Origin: a bacterium
GTDB lineage: Bacteria > Patescibacteria > Dojkabacteria > JAKAPS01 > JAJZLI01
Length of the DNA: 17,572 nt
Direction of reading: 5' to 3'
NCBI GenBank assembly: GCA_021805885.1
Contig: JAJZDR010000007.1
Location: 1 to 17,572 of the forward strand
The position numbers and the translations under genes were made by a program. Below, piece by piece: positions 1 through 8,300 of this stretch. Below the pieces are notes generated by a model. That model was given only the letters and a program-made list of their open reading frames with translations. It was not told the DNA's origin and did not search any database. Position 1 is the first letter of the stretch, and every line of letters starts with the position of its first letter.

Positions 1-95
1 AGAATTCCTTGTCAAGACCGATCATCCCCATATTTATTTATAATTAAAGAACACAACTTTTAATTTTACCATATTTATGTTAATCTTTCAATAAT

Positions 96-662
96 ATGGC
101 ATACAGACACAAAGAAGATATAAATCTTTTACACAATATTGAAGGTCCAGTTGGTTCTTTTGATATTTTTTATTCATGGGTATTTAAAATAGGTAAACAT
201 ATATTAATAGGTGTAGAAGTACTTGTTATTATAGCTTTTGTATTTAAAATCTTTTTAGATAGTACGTATGCAAGTGTTGCCAATAAATCCACTTCTCTTC
301 AATCTCAATTAAATTCTACATTGATGGTTACTAAGGTTAGTAAGATTTTAAAATATCAGAATAGTATTAATACAATAACAAGTTTAGAGACTTTTAGAGA
401 AAAGACAGGAGTTACTTTGTACGATATACTACATCTTATTCCTTCAGGGATAGTTGTGACGAATGTAAGTTTAAATATTAATAAATTTCTTATTTCTGGT
501 ACTGCTGTAACATATGCTCAGTTACAAGATTTGTCTAATAACTTTAGCAATGATTCTTCGCAATTTAGTAGTGTGATTATTCCGCAGCTTACAAATTCTA
601 GTTTACAATCTATTAATAATATAAATTTTTCTTTATCTGCAAATTTAGTTAATAAACAATGA
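96..662 (+). CDS. pilN: PilN-like type IV pilus inner-membrane assembly protein
   Basis: The 188-residue protein has the PilN layout. A short cytoplasmic N-terminus carries a 'DINLL' motif at about residues 8-12 (in PilN the equivalent 'INLL' segment binds PilM). One membrane span follows at about residues 34-54, then a polar helical stretch at about 60-95, then a small alpha/beta domain containing 'LIPSGIVVTNVSL'. In known systems PilN pairs with PilO and links the cytoplasmic PilM to the envelope part of the type IV pilus machine. Its stop overlaps the start of the next gene by 4 bases (ATGA), so translation is probably coupled. No Shine-Dalgarno sequence precedes the ATG. Sequence conservation in this family is low, so the call rests on architecture and on the PilO-like neighbour. 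Its TGA stop shows that UGA terminates in this organism. Confidence 0.75.
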   Translation: MAYRHKEDINLLHNIEGPVGSFDIFYSWVFKIGKHILIGVEVLVIIAFVFKIFLDSTYASVANKSTSLQSQLNSTLMVTKVSKILKYQNSINTITSLETFREKTGVTLYDILHLIPSGIVVTNVSLNINKFLISGTAVTYAQLQDLSNNFSNDSSQFSSVIIPQLTNSSLQSINNINFSLSANLVNKQ

Positions 663-1285
663 GAAGTTTTGATTATCAAAAAGAAAAAAAGTTATTTTTG
701 GACAGCTTTAATAATAAAAAGTACGTACTTTATTATTATATGAGTTTTTCTGTAATAATGGTTATTATCTTTGTTGCTTTTATAATATATCCAATAGCTA
801 CTGATATGATAAAAGAGAATAATCAAATTACTGCAGTGAAAGCTATGAATGCTCAAATGCAAAATAGAATTAATCTCATTAATGCAACATACTCAGTATA
901 TTCTAATAAAGTAGCAAAAAATACATCTGCAGTAAGTAATTCTTTGCCTAAAAACCAAGATACTGCATTCATATTTGGCAATGTATATCAAATTTTTCAG
1001 AATAATGCATTACAACTAGATACTATTAATTTCTCAAGTAATATTAATTCACAATTAGAAATTGCGATAACTCCCTTTTTTGCGTCTGCATTCCCAATAG
1101 ATATTTCGGGTCAAGGTACATATCAGAATCTTTTGTCAGTTCTAGCAACATTATCAGCATACCCTCAAAGAATAGCAGTTTATAATGTTTCATTTGCTGT
1201 ATCAAATAACAGTTTGAGTAATAATTTTGCTGGATCACCTGGGTTGTTCCAGTTAAGCGCAATAGTATTTTATTCTAAATTTTAG
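659..1285 (+). CDS. pilO: PilO-like type IV pilus inner-membrane protein
   Basis: The 208-residue protein has a basic cytoplasmic N-terminus, one membrane span at about residues 27-48, a polar helical region at about 50-95, and a C-terminal domain rich in beta-type segments ending in 'LSAIVFYSKF'. This is the PilO arrangement: membrane anchor, coiled coil, ferredoxin-like domain. PilO forms heterodimers with PilN and helps align the pilus motor with the envelope. The start codon overlaps the end of the PilN-like gene by 4 bases, and the next gene begins 2 bases after its stop, so the three form one operon. The identification is by gene order and topology; the primary sequence alone would not settle it. 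Confidence 0.7.
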   Translation: MRSFDYQKEKKLFLDSFNNKKYVLYYYMSFSVIMVIIFVAFIIYPIATDMIKENNQITAVKAMNAQMQNRINLINATYSVYSNKVAKNTSAVSNSLPKNQDTAFIFGNVYQIFQNNALQLDTINFSSNINSQLEIAITPFFASAFPIDISGQGTYQNLLSVLATLSAYPQRIAVYNVSFAVSNNSLSNNFAGSPGLFQLSAIVFYSKF

Positions 1286-1287
1286 CT

Positions 1288-1527
1288 ATGAAGAAATTTT
1301 TTACTATTATAATTTTTACATTGGTTATATTTATATTATGGATAGGGTTTTCAATTTACTCTACTATATCAAAACCTCCTGTTGTGAATGTCCCTTCCTC
1401 AGATATAGCCAATTTTAATACAGATTTACAACTCAATACTTTAGATCGTATTGTTAGTAGCCAAAAATATATTTGTGTAAACAATAATTTTACAGTTAAA
1501 TCTTGTTCTAATAAAACCAAAATATGA
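1288..1527 (+). CDS. small single-span membrane protein of the pilus cluster
   Basis: This 79-residue protein opens with Met-Lys-Lys and a strongly hydrophobic segment at about residues 5-26, followed by about 50 polar residues, including a 'DIANFNTDLQLNTLDRI' stretch and two cysteines near the C-terminus ('ICVNNN', 'SCSN'). The layout is that of a membrane-anchored or signal-bearing protein with a small extracytoplasmic tail. It starts 2 bases after the PilO-like stop, so it is very likely co-transcribed and part of pilus assembly. By position it could stand in for PilP, but I see no PilP motif and no lipobox, so I leave the function open. It ends the cluster; a gene-free stretch follows. 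Confidence 0.65.
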   Translation: MKKFFTIIIFTLVIFILWIGFSIYSTISKPPVVNVPSSDIANFNTDLQLNTLDRIVSSQKYICVNNNFTVKSCSNKTKI

Positions 1528-1697
1528 AATAATACAATATAATGGAATCGGTTAATTATTTGCTAGGCTTGAATGCTAGGGCAAATTGTATGAAATGTTT
1601 CTCCAAATCCAATACATCCTCTTTACTATTATTTTTTCTTGTGTTAAAAGAAGACCTACAAATTTTAATATAAATATTATTTAATGCATACATAATA

Positions 1698-1726
1698 TTG
1701 ACAATAAAATAGTAATATGATATATA
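1698..1726 (+). promoter_or_regulatory. sigma70-type promoter for rpoB
   Basis: A perfect -35 hexamer TTGACA (1698-1703) is followed after 17 bases by TATATA (1721-1726), a 4-of-6 match to the -10 consensus at ideal spacing. Transcription would start near 1733, leaving a leader of about 145 bases before the rpoB ATG. In such AT-rich DNA a -10 match alone means little; the exact -35 at 17 bp is what supports the call. Confidence 0.6.
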
Positions 1727-1769
1727 TATGTACATACATTATTACGACTTGATGAAGGTTGATCACCAG

Positions 1770-1819
1770 TAAAAATATAGATTTTTATGAAACCTCTGTT
1801 GCGCTCAGGGGTGTTTTTT
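1770..1819 (+). terminator. two-hairpin leader before rpoB, possible attenuator
   Basis: The first hairpin (1770-1787) pairs TAAAAAT with ATTTTTA around the loop ATAG. The second pairs 1792-1798 (ACCTCTG) with 1806-1812 (CAGGGGT) around a 7-base loop, with one G-T wobble, and is followed by a T-run at 1814-1819, the shape of an intrinsic terminator. It lies downstream of the best promoter and about 58 bases before rpoB. It would therefore act inside the rpoB leader as an attenuator, unless transcription starts elsewhere and it simply ends read-through from the pilus cluster. No known riboswitch or ribosomal-protein leader is recognised. Confidence 0.5.
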
Positions 1820-1876
1820 GTGTGTTTGATACTTTAAAGTCAGTGTTTTTATTAATTATTAGGAAAGTTATATATT

Positions 1877-4800
1877 ATGCAACAAAGAATCAATCTTGCT
1901 ACATCTAATAAATATAATAAGTATTTCGAGTATCCAAATTTAATAGAAGCACAGAAAAAATCGTATGAATGGTTCTTAAGTGATCATCTTAAGGAATTAT
2001 TTGAAGAAATAAATCCAGTTGTTGATAATACGGGGAAATTATGGATCCTAGAATTTCTAGATTATAGATTTGGTGATGTAAATAGAAGTGTTAGAGAAGC
2101 TATAAGAAAGGGGTTGAGTTATGATAAATCTTTATATTTTAATGTAAGGCTTACCAATAAGGTTTCTGGAGAGATTAAAGAGCAAGAAATATTTATAGCA
2201 GAACTTCCTGTTATGACTGATAGAGGAAGTTTTATTATAAATGGTCATGAAAGAGTTATAATACACCAAGTAGTAAGATCTGAAGGTATACTTTTTACAG
2301 AAGGTGATAAAAAAGCTGTACGTAATAAGGTATATTTTGCAAAACTAATAACTTCCATAGGTCCATGGCTAACTTTTGAGGTCAATGCTCATAATGTTAT
2401 GTCACTAAAACTTGCTCCTAAGAAACCTAAGATTCTTGTAACTACACTTTTGAGAGCTCTTGGTTATTCTACTAACACTGAGATTTCAAATTTGTTTGCT
2501 GATGTTGATACAAGTAGTGAGTCAAGATATATTGAATCTACTTTAGCAAAAGATCCTACACATAATAATAATGAAGCTGTTTTGGAAATATATAGAAAAA
2601 TAAGGCCGGATATAGCTGTAAATTATGAAAATGCACTTTTATATATCAATAGTCTCTTCTTTAATCCTAGAAAATTATTTCTTGGTAAAACTGGTAGATA
2701 TAAATTAAATAAAAAATTAGGATTAAATATTCCAGTTGAAGCGAACAATTATGTTCTTACTAATATGGACGTAATAGCTATAATAAAAAGATTAATTCAA
2801 GTTAATAATAGAGAGTTAGATCCTGACGATGTAGATTCACTATCTAATAGAAGAGTAAAAAGTGTTGGTGAGTTGATGGGTGATTACTTAAGGATAGGTG
2901 TAAGAAGAGTTGAAAAGATAATTAAGGACAGGATGAGTATTATGTCTTCAGATGAAGTTCTTACACCATCTATGCTTGTAAGTGCAAAACCATTTGTGTC
3001 TGTTATAAATGAATTCTTTGGAAGCAGTTCTGTATCAGTATTTATGGATCAGGATAATATATTGTCAGAGATTTCTAATAAAAGGAGGGTTACTGCTGGA
3101 GGGCCTGGTGGTCTTACTAAAGAAAGTGCTACTTTTTCAGTTCGCGATGTTCACTACTCCCAATATTCCAGATTATGCCCTGTAGAATCCCCAGAAGGTC
3201 CTCAGATTGGTATAGTTAATCATCTTTCTGTATATGCCAGAATAAATGATTACGGTTTTATAGAGGCCCCATACAGAAAAGTATTTCATACTATTTCATT
3301 TGATTCAGATGAACTAGTAGGTAGAATGCTGAAAAAGGATCTTAAAGTAGATACCAAAACATATAAAAAAGGTACTGTTGTAGATAAAGATTTATCTTTA
3401 AAGGTAAAAAAGGCTAAACTTAAAAATATTGAGGTTGTAGCCTATTTATCAAATGAAATTATATATTATGATGTTGATGAGGAATTTAATCTGAAGATTT
3501 CAAGTTTAAGTGTAAAGATAGATGAATATGGAAATATATTAGATTCTGTAATACAGATAAGGTCAAGAGGTGAATATACTTTAGGTTCAGTAGATGATAT
3601 AAATCATATTGAAGTTTCTACATCTCAAATAGGAGGTGTTTCATTGAATCTGATACCATTTTCTGCAGGGAATAAAGCTGACAGAACATTAATGGGGTCG
3701 AATATGCAAAAACAAGCAGTTCCCCTTGTTAATCCAGAAGCTCCTCTTATAGGTACTGGATTTGAATCTGTTGTAGCAGAAAATTCTAATAGGGCAGTAT
3801 TTGCATCTGGGGATGGGATTATTGATTATGCAGATGCAGGTAAAGTTGTTATAAACTATAAAGTTGGAGATAAAGGATCTGGATCCGACGGATCTGAATC
3901 CAAAGATACTTATTTTGTAGATAAATTTGTACCTACAAATAAAAAAACTTCTTTTTCTCAAACTGTTTTATTACAGAAAGGTGATAAAGTTTCAAAAGGA
4001 GATATTATCATTGATGGCCCAGGTATGGATCACGGAGAACTTGCTTTGGGTAGAAATTTGGTTGTAGGGTATATGATGTATGAAGGTTATAATTATGAGG
4101 ATGGGATAGTTATATCAGAACGATTAATAAAAGAAGACCTTCTTACTTCTGTGCACGTACAGTCGTACACTCAAGATATAAAAGAAACAAGGCTTGGAAA
4201 TGAAGTCCACACAAGAGATATACCAAATGTTTCATTACATTCACTTCGTAATCTTGATGAGCAAGGTATTGTTAGGATAGGTGCATATGTAGAATCTGGA
4301 GATATATTGGTAGGTATAGTAGCACCAAAAGGTGAGGTAGAACTTACTGCAGAAGAAAAACTTCTAAGATCTATTTTTGGTGATGTAGCTAAAGATGTAA
4401 GGGATAATTCACTAAGGATTCCAAATGGAGAAAAAGGCATTGTTATAGATGTTGAAATTTTAGAAAGAAGCGATGATTCAAATAAATTAAATCCTGGCGT
4501 TATAAAACAGATTAAAGTTTGGGTTGCTAGGACACATAAGGTAGGATTGGGAGATAAATTATCCGGGAGATTTGGAGATAAAGGTGTTGTATCAAAAATA
4601 TTGCCAATAGAAGATATGCCATATTTAAAAGATGGCACTCCTATAGATATAATTTTATCACCTTCTAGTATTACAAAAAGGCTTAATTTTGGACAATTAA
4701 ATGAGATATATTATGGTGAGATAGCAAAACGTGCAGGATTAAATTTTGCTTTTCCTATATTTTCTAGGATGGATGAGGATAAACTTAATACTATAAAGAA

Positions 4801-5359
4801 AAAATATGATGTTGGTGAAATTGAAGATAAAGTATTACTTCGTGACGGGAGGAATAGTGAGTTATTTGAAAACAAAGTTTCTGTAGGTCCAAGATATATA
4901 CTTATGCTTGACCATCTTGCAGATACTAAGGTTACTGCACGTTCAACAGGACATTATACAGTTGTAAATCAGCAACCACTGGGTGGAAAAGCACAAATGG
5001 GGGGACAAAGATTTGGAGAAATGGAAGTCTGGGCACTAGAAGCTTATGGTGCTGCAAGTACTTTGCAAGAAATGTTGTCTATAAAATCAGATGATATTAT
5101 TGGTAGATCTGAGGCATATAAATCAATAATACAAAACAAAAAAATTCAAATGGTTGGTATTCCTGAATCTTTCAAAGTTTTACTTTTAGAACTTAAATCT
5201 TTAGCTTTAAATATTGAACCTATTGATGTTGTTACAGAACCAACTTTGGAAGAAGTAGAGGAAGAAAGTGTCTTACCTGAAGATGTTTTTATAGAGAATG
5301 AAGGAGAAGTTAAAAAAGTATTGAATGATAGTAATATCGAGAGTTTAGTAGAAGAGTAG
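1877..5359 (+). CDS. rpoB: DNA-directed RNA polymerase subunit beta
   Basis: The 1160-residue protein is the beta subunit of RNA polymerase. Family blocks appear in order: 'LEFLDYRFG' (about 60-68), 'GSFIINGHERV' (about 116-126), the rifampicin region (382-409), 'RLCPVESPEGPQIGI' (432-446), 'EGYNYEDGIVISERL' (near 736-750), 'KLSGRFGDKGVVSK' (894-907) and the C-terminal 'GGKAQMGGQRFGEMEVWALEAYGAA'-type block, given here only in part. The catalytic lysines equivalent to E. coli K1065 and K1073 are K894 and K902. Several near-invariant positions differ: F899 and D901 for H1070 and N1072, and residues 928-937 for the usual 'NPLGVPSRMN'. The rifampicin pocket is altered at many contacts. A 27-base palindromic repeat at 3875-3901 adds Gly-Ser-rich residues 667-675 in a loop that varies among bacteria. 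AGGA at 1861-1864 lies 12 bases before the ATG, a long spacing for a Shine-Dalgarno sequence. rpoC follows 22 bases later. Confidence 0.98.
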   Translation: MQQRINLATSNKYNKYFEYPNLIEAQKKSYEWFLSDHLKELFEEINPVVDNTGKLWILEFLDYRFGDVNRSVREAIRKGLSYDKSLYFNVRLTNKVSGEIKEQEIFIAELPVMTDRGSFIINGHERVIIHQVVRSEGILFTEGDKKAVRNKVYFAKLITSIGPWLTFEVNAHNVMSLKLAPKKPKILVTTLLRALGYSTNTEISNLFADVDTSSESRYIESTLAKDPTHNNNEAVLEIYRKIRPDIAVNYENALLYINSLFFNPRKLFLGKTGRYKLNKKLGLNIPVEANNYVLTNMDVIAIIKRLIQVNNRELDPDDVDSLSNRRVKSVGELMGDYLRIGVRRVEKIIKDRMSIMSSDEVLTPSMLVSAKPFVSVINEFFGSSSVSVFMDQDNILSEISNKRRVTAGGPGGLTKESATFSVRDVHYSQYSRLCPVESPEGPQIGIVNHLSVYARINDYGFIEAPYRKVFHTISFDSDELVGRMLKKDLKVDTKTYKKGTVVDKDLSLKVKKAKLKNIEVVAYLSNEIIYYDVDEEFNLKISSLSVKIDEYGNILDSVIQIRSRGEYTLGSVDDINHIEVSTSQIGGVSLNLIPFSAGNKADRTLMGSNMQKQAVPLVNPEAPLIGTGFESVVAENSNRAVFASGDGIIDYADAGKVVINYKVGDKGSGSDGSESKDTYFVDKFVPTNKKTSFSQTVLLQKGDKVSKGDIIIDGPGMDHGELALGRNLVVGYMMYEGYNYEDGIVISERLIKEDLLTSVHVQSYTQDIKETRLGNEVHTRDIPNVSLHSLRNLDEQGIVRIGAYVESGDILVGIVAPKGEVELTAEEKLLRSIFGDVAKDVRDNSLRIPNGEKGIVIDVEILERSDDSNKLNPGVIKQIKVWVARTHKVGLGDKLSGRFGDKGVVSKILPIEDMPYLKDGTPIDIILSPSSITKRLNFGQLNEIYYGEIAKRAGLNFAFPIFSRMDEDKLNTIKKKYDVGEIEDKVLLRDGRNSELFENKVSVGPRYILMLDHLADTKVTARSTGHYTVVNQQPLGGKAQMGGQRFGEMEVWALEAYGAASTLQEMLSIKSDDIIGRSEAYKSIIQNKKIQMVGIPESFKVLLLELKSLALNIEPIDVVTEPTLEEVEEESVLPEDVFIENEGEVKKVLNDSNIESLVEE
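3875..3901. repeat. palindromic 12+3+12 mini-repeat in rpoB
   Basis: Two 12-base units, GGATCTGGATCC and GGATCTGAATCC, are joined by GAC. The first has GGATC/GATCC arms and the second GGAT/ATCC arms. The frame reads the element as Gly-Ser pairs with Asp and Glu (residues 667-675). It replaces a short variable loop between two conserved beta segments, 'KVVINYKVGDK' and 'DTYFVDKF'. The same 12-base unit and 3-base joiner recur in rpoC and the RluA-type gene, so it is a repeat family member rather than ordinary coding sequence. Confidence 0.7.
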
Positions 5360-5381
5360 TTTTAATTTATATTGTAAACTT

Positions 5382-8300
5382 ATGGTAAAAGATTTTAAAG
5401 CATTAAAAATAACTCTAGCATCACCTGATAATATACAGGATTGGTCTCATGGTGAAGTCAAAAAAGCAGAGACTATAAACTATAGAACTCAAAGACCTGA
5501 GGTAGGAGGTTTAATGTGTGAAAAAATCTTTGGTCCTACTAAAAATTACGAATGTTATTGTGGAAAATATAAAAAAATAAGATACAAAGGTATAATTTGT
5601 GATAAATGTGGAGTAGAAGTTACAACAAGGAATGTAAGAAGAGAGAGGATGGGACACATTAAACTTGCATCTCCAGTTACTCATATATGGTATGTTCATG
5701 AAGTTCCTAATAAACTATCATTGCTTTTGGATATTACTCAAAAGAAGCTTATATCAGTATTATATTTTTCAAGATATGTAGTTCTTGATATTAACGAAGA
5801 AGCTAAAAATAAATCCATAGATCTTATAAAAAATAAGATAGAAGAGGAAGAGAAAATACATAAGGAGAATCTTCAATCTCAGATAGATTCTATAAAAGAT
5901 GAGAATGCATCTGTAATAAAAGATATGATTAAGGAGTCTAAGGGTTCTGGATCCAAAGAACCTAGGTTCAAAGATGAAAAAAATGCTGAGGCGTTAGAAT
6001 TACAGGTTGAAAAAATTAATTTTAAATATAGACAAAAAATAGCAAAACTAAAAGAGGAACAAGGTCTTATATTTGAAGAACTATCTAAAGCAAACCAAGA
6101 TCTATTATCTTTGGTAAAGAGAATGATTATAGGAGAAGTTGTATCTGAGGAAGAATATGGAAGACTTTTGAGTAACGATTTGGAATTTTTCAAATTAGGG
6201 ATGGGAAGTGAGGCTATAAGAACATTATTATCAAGGATAAATCTAGAAGAATTATCTAAAGAACTGTATAAAGATATTAATGCAAAATCAATACAAAAAA
6301 GAGTAAGGGTTATTCAAAGACTTAAGATTGTTGAAGGATTTAGGAAGAATAACATGAAACCAGAATGGATGGTACTTGATATTATTCCGGTAATTCCTCC
6401 TGATTTAAGACCTATTATTCAGTTACCTGGAGGTAGGTTTGCAACATCAGATTTAAATGATTTATATAGAAGAGTAATAAATAGGAATAATAGACTTAAA
6501 AAACTTGTTGATCTTGGAGCTCCTGATGTTATATTGAGGAATGAAAAAAGAATGTTACAAGAAAGTGTAGATGCGTTGTTTGATAACCAACATAGACCAT
6601 CACCTCCTGTCCTCAATTCAAGAAGAATCCCATATAAATCATTGTCTGATAATATAAGAGGGAAATACGGAAGATTTAGAGAAAATTTACTAGGTAAGAG
6701 AGTTGATTACTCAGGGAGAGCAGTTATAACAGCAGGCCCTGATTTAAATCTATATCAGTGTGGTCTACCTAAAAAAATGGCTTTAGAATTATTTAAGCCT
6801 TTTGTTATGAGAGAGATATTATATAGGGATCTTGCACCTAACATCAAAGGAGCAAAGATGTTGTTTGAACAATCAACACCTGAAGTATGGGATATTTTAG
6901 AGGAAGTTATAAAAGATAGACCAGTACTTCTAAATAGAGCCCCTACTTTACATAAACAAGGTGTGCAAGGATTTTATCCTATTCTTATTGAAGGAGATGC
7001 TATAAAATTACATCCTCTATCTTGTGATGGTTTTAATGCAGACTTTGATGGAGATGCTATGGCTGTTCATGTTCCATTATCAGATGAAGCAATTTTAGAG
7101 GTAAAGAATCTTATGATGGCACACAGTAACCTATTTCTTGCTGCTGATGGAGCACCAGTTATAACTCTAAAAAGAGATATGGTTTACGGTTGTTACTATT
7201 TAACATCTATAGCTAAGGAATCTTTACAGTACACTTTTAGTTCTCCGGATGATTTATTATCAGCTCAAGAAAAAGGTCTGGTACATTTTCGTGATCTTGT
7301 TAATGTTAGAATAGATGGAGAAATAATAAAAACTACTGCAGGAAGGATAATATTTAATAATGTTCTACCAGAAGAAATTCCATATGTTAATGAAATAACA
7401 AATGATGTACTAATAACAAGTATAATAATATCTTGTGTTGAAAAAATTGGAGCAAAAGAAACTATTCCTATACTTGATAAACTTAAAGATCTTGGTTTTA
7501 AATATGCTCTAAAATCTGATTTCTCTATCTCTCTTTCAGATTGTAAGATATTACCTGAAAAGGATAGCATGATTGCTGAGGCAAATTCTAAAGTTGAAAA
7601 ACTTGTTGATTCATATAAAGAAGGTCTAATTACAAAAGGTGAAAGAATACAGTTGTCAACTGTTTTATGGAAAGAAGTTACTGATTCAATAGCAGAGAAA
7701 TCTCTTGCTAATTTGGATGATTCAAATATTTTTAAAACTATAGTAACTAATAAATTTATGGGTGCTAATATAGATCAATTAAAGCAGATAATAGGGATGA
7801 AAGGTTTGGTCATTGATCCTACAGGAGGTATTGTTGAATTACCGGTAAAATCCAATTATGTCGAAGGATTTTCAGTATTTGAATATCTTGTGGAGGCTAG
7901 ATCTACTAGAAAAGGTCTTGCTGATGTAGCTTTAAAAACATCTAATACTGGATATCTTACAAGAAGAATGGTTGATGTTGCACATGATGTAATAATAAGA
8001 GAGGAAGATTGTAAGAACTTTGGAGAAGGTTATGAAATTTCAAAATCAGATAAAAGAGAACTTAAATTTGAATTAAGGATTTATGGAAGAGTAGTTGCAT
8101 CTGATATACAAGTTGATGGCAAAGTACTTTATCCTATAAATACAATCATTGATAGATCTACTGCACATGATATAGCAAATAATTCTGGTATAGATAAGGT
8201 ATATTTGAGAACTCCTCTAACTTGTGGTTCTCAATATGGACTTTGTACTATGTGTTATGGATATAACATGAGTGACAATAAACTTGTTGGTATAGGTACT

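Larger units (their letters stand above)
1528..1876 (+). other. gene-free spacer between pilus cluster and rpoB
   Basis: This 349-base AT-rich spacer has no convincing reading frame on either strand. Its right half carries a promoter (1698-1726) and a leader with two hairpins (1770-1787 and 1792-1812), described separately. In the left half, bases 1560-1584 can fold weakly (TTGC...GCAA with TAG...CTA inside and a GG bulge), without a T-run. A TATAAT at 1538-1543 has no matching -35 box. Bases 1590-1690 show nothing I can interpret. Confidence 0.6.

Noticed and set aside
1..95. 3' end of a PilM-like gene or a promoter (TATAAT at 39-44)
   Set aside because: All three + frames stop by base 63 and none shows a recognisable PilM ending; the TATAAT has no good -35. 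Too little sequence to call.
1202..1253. Another palindromic element in the PilO-like gene (near CTGGATCACC)
   Set aside because: The pairing is short, the 12+3 period is absent and no Gly-Ser pentapeptide pattern results.
660..1527. Alternative genetic code with UGA read as glycine
   Set aside because: TGA ends the PilN-like and 79-aa genes at sensible points, and conserved glycines in RpoB, RpoC and EF-G use GGN.
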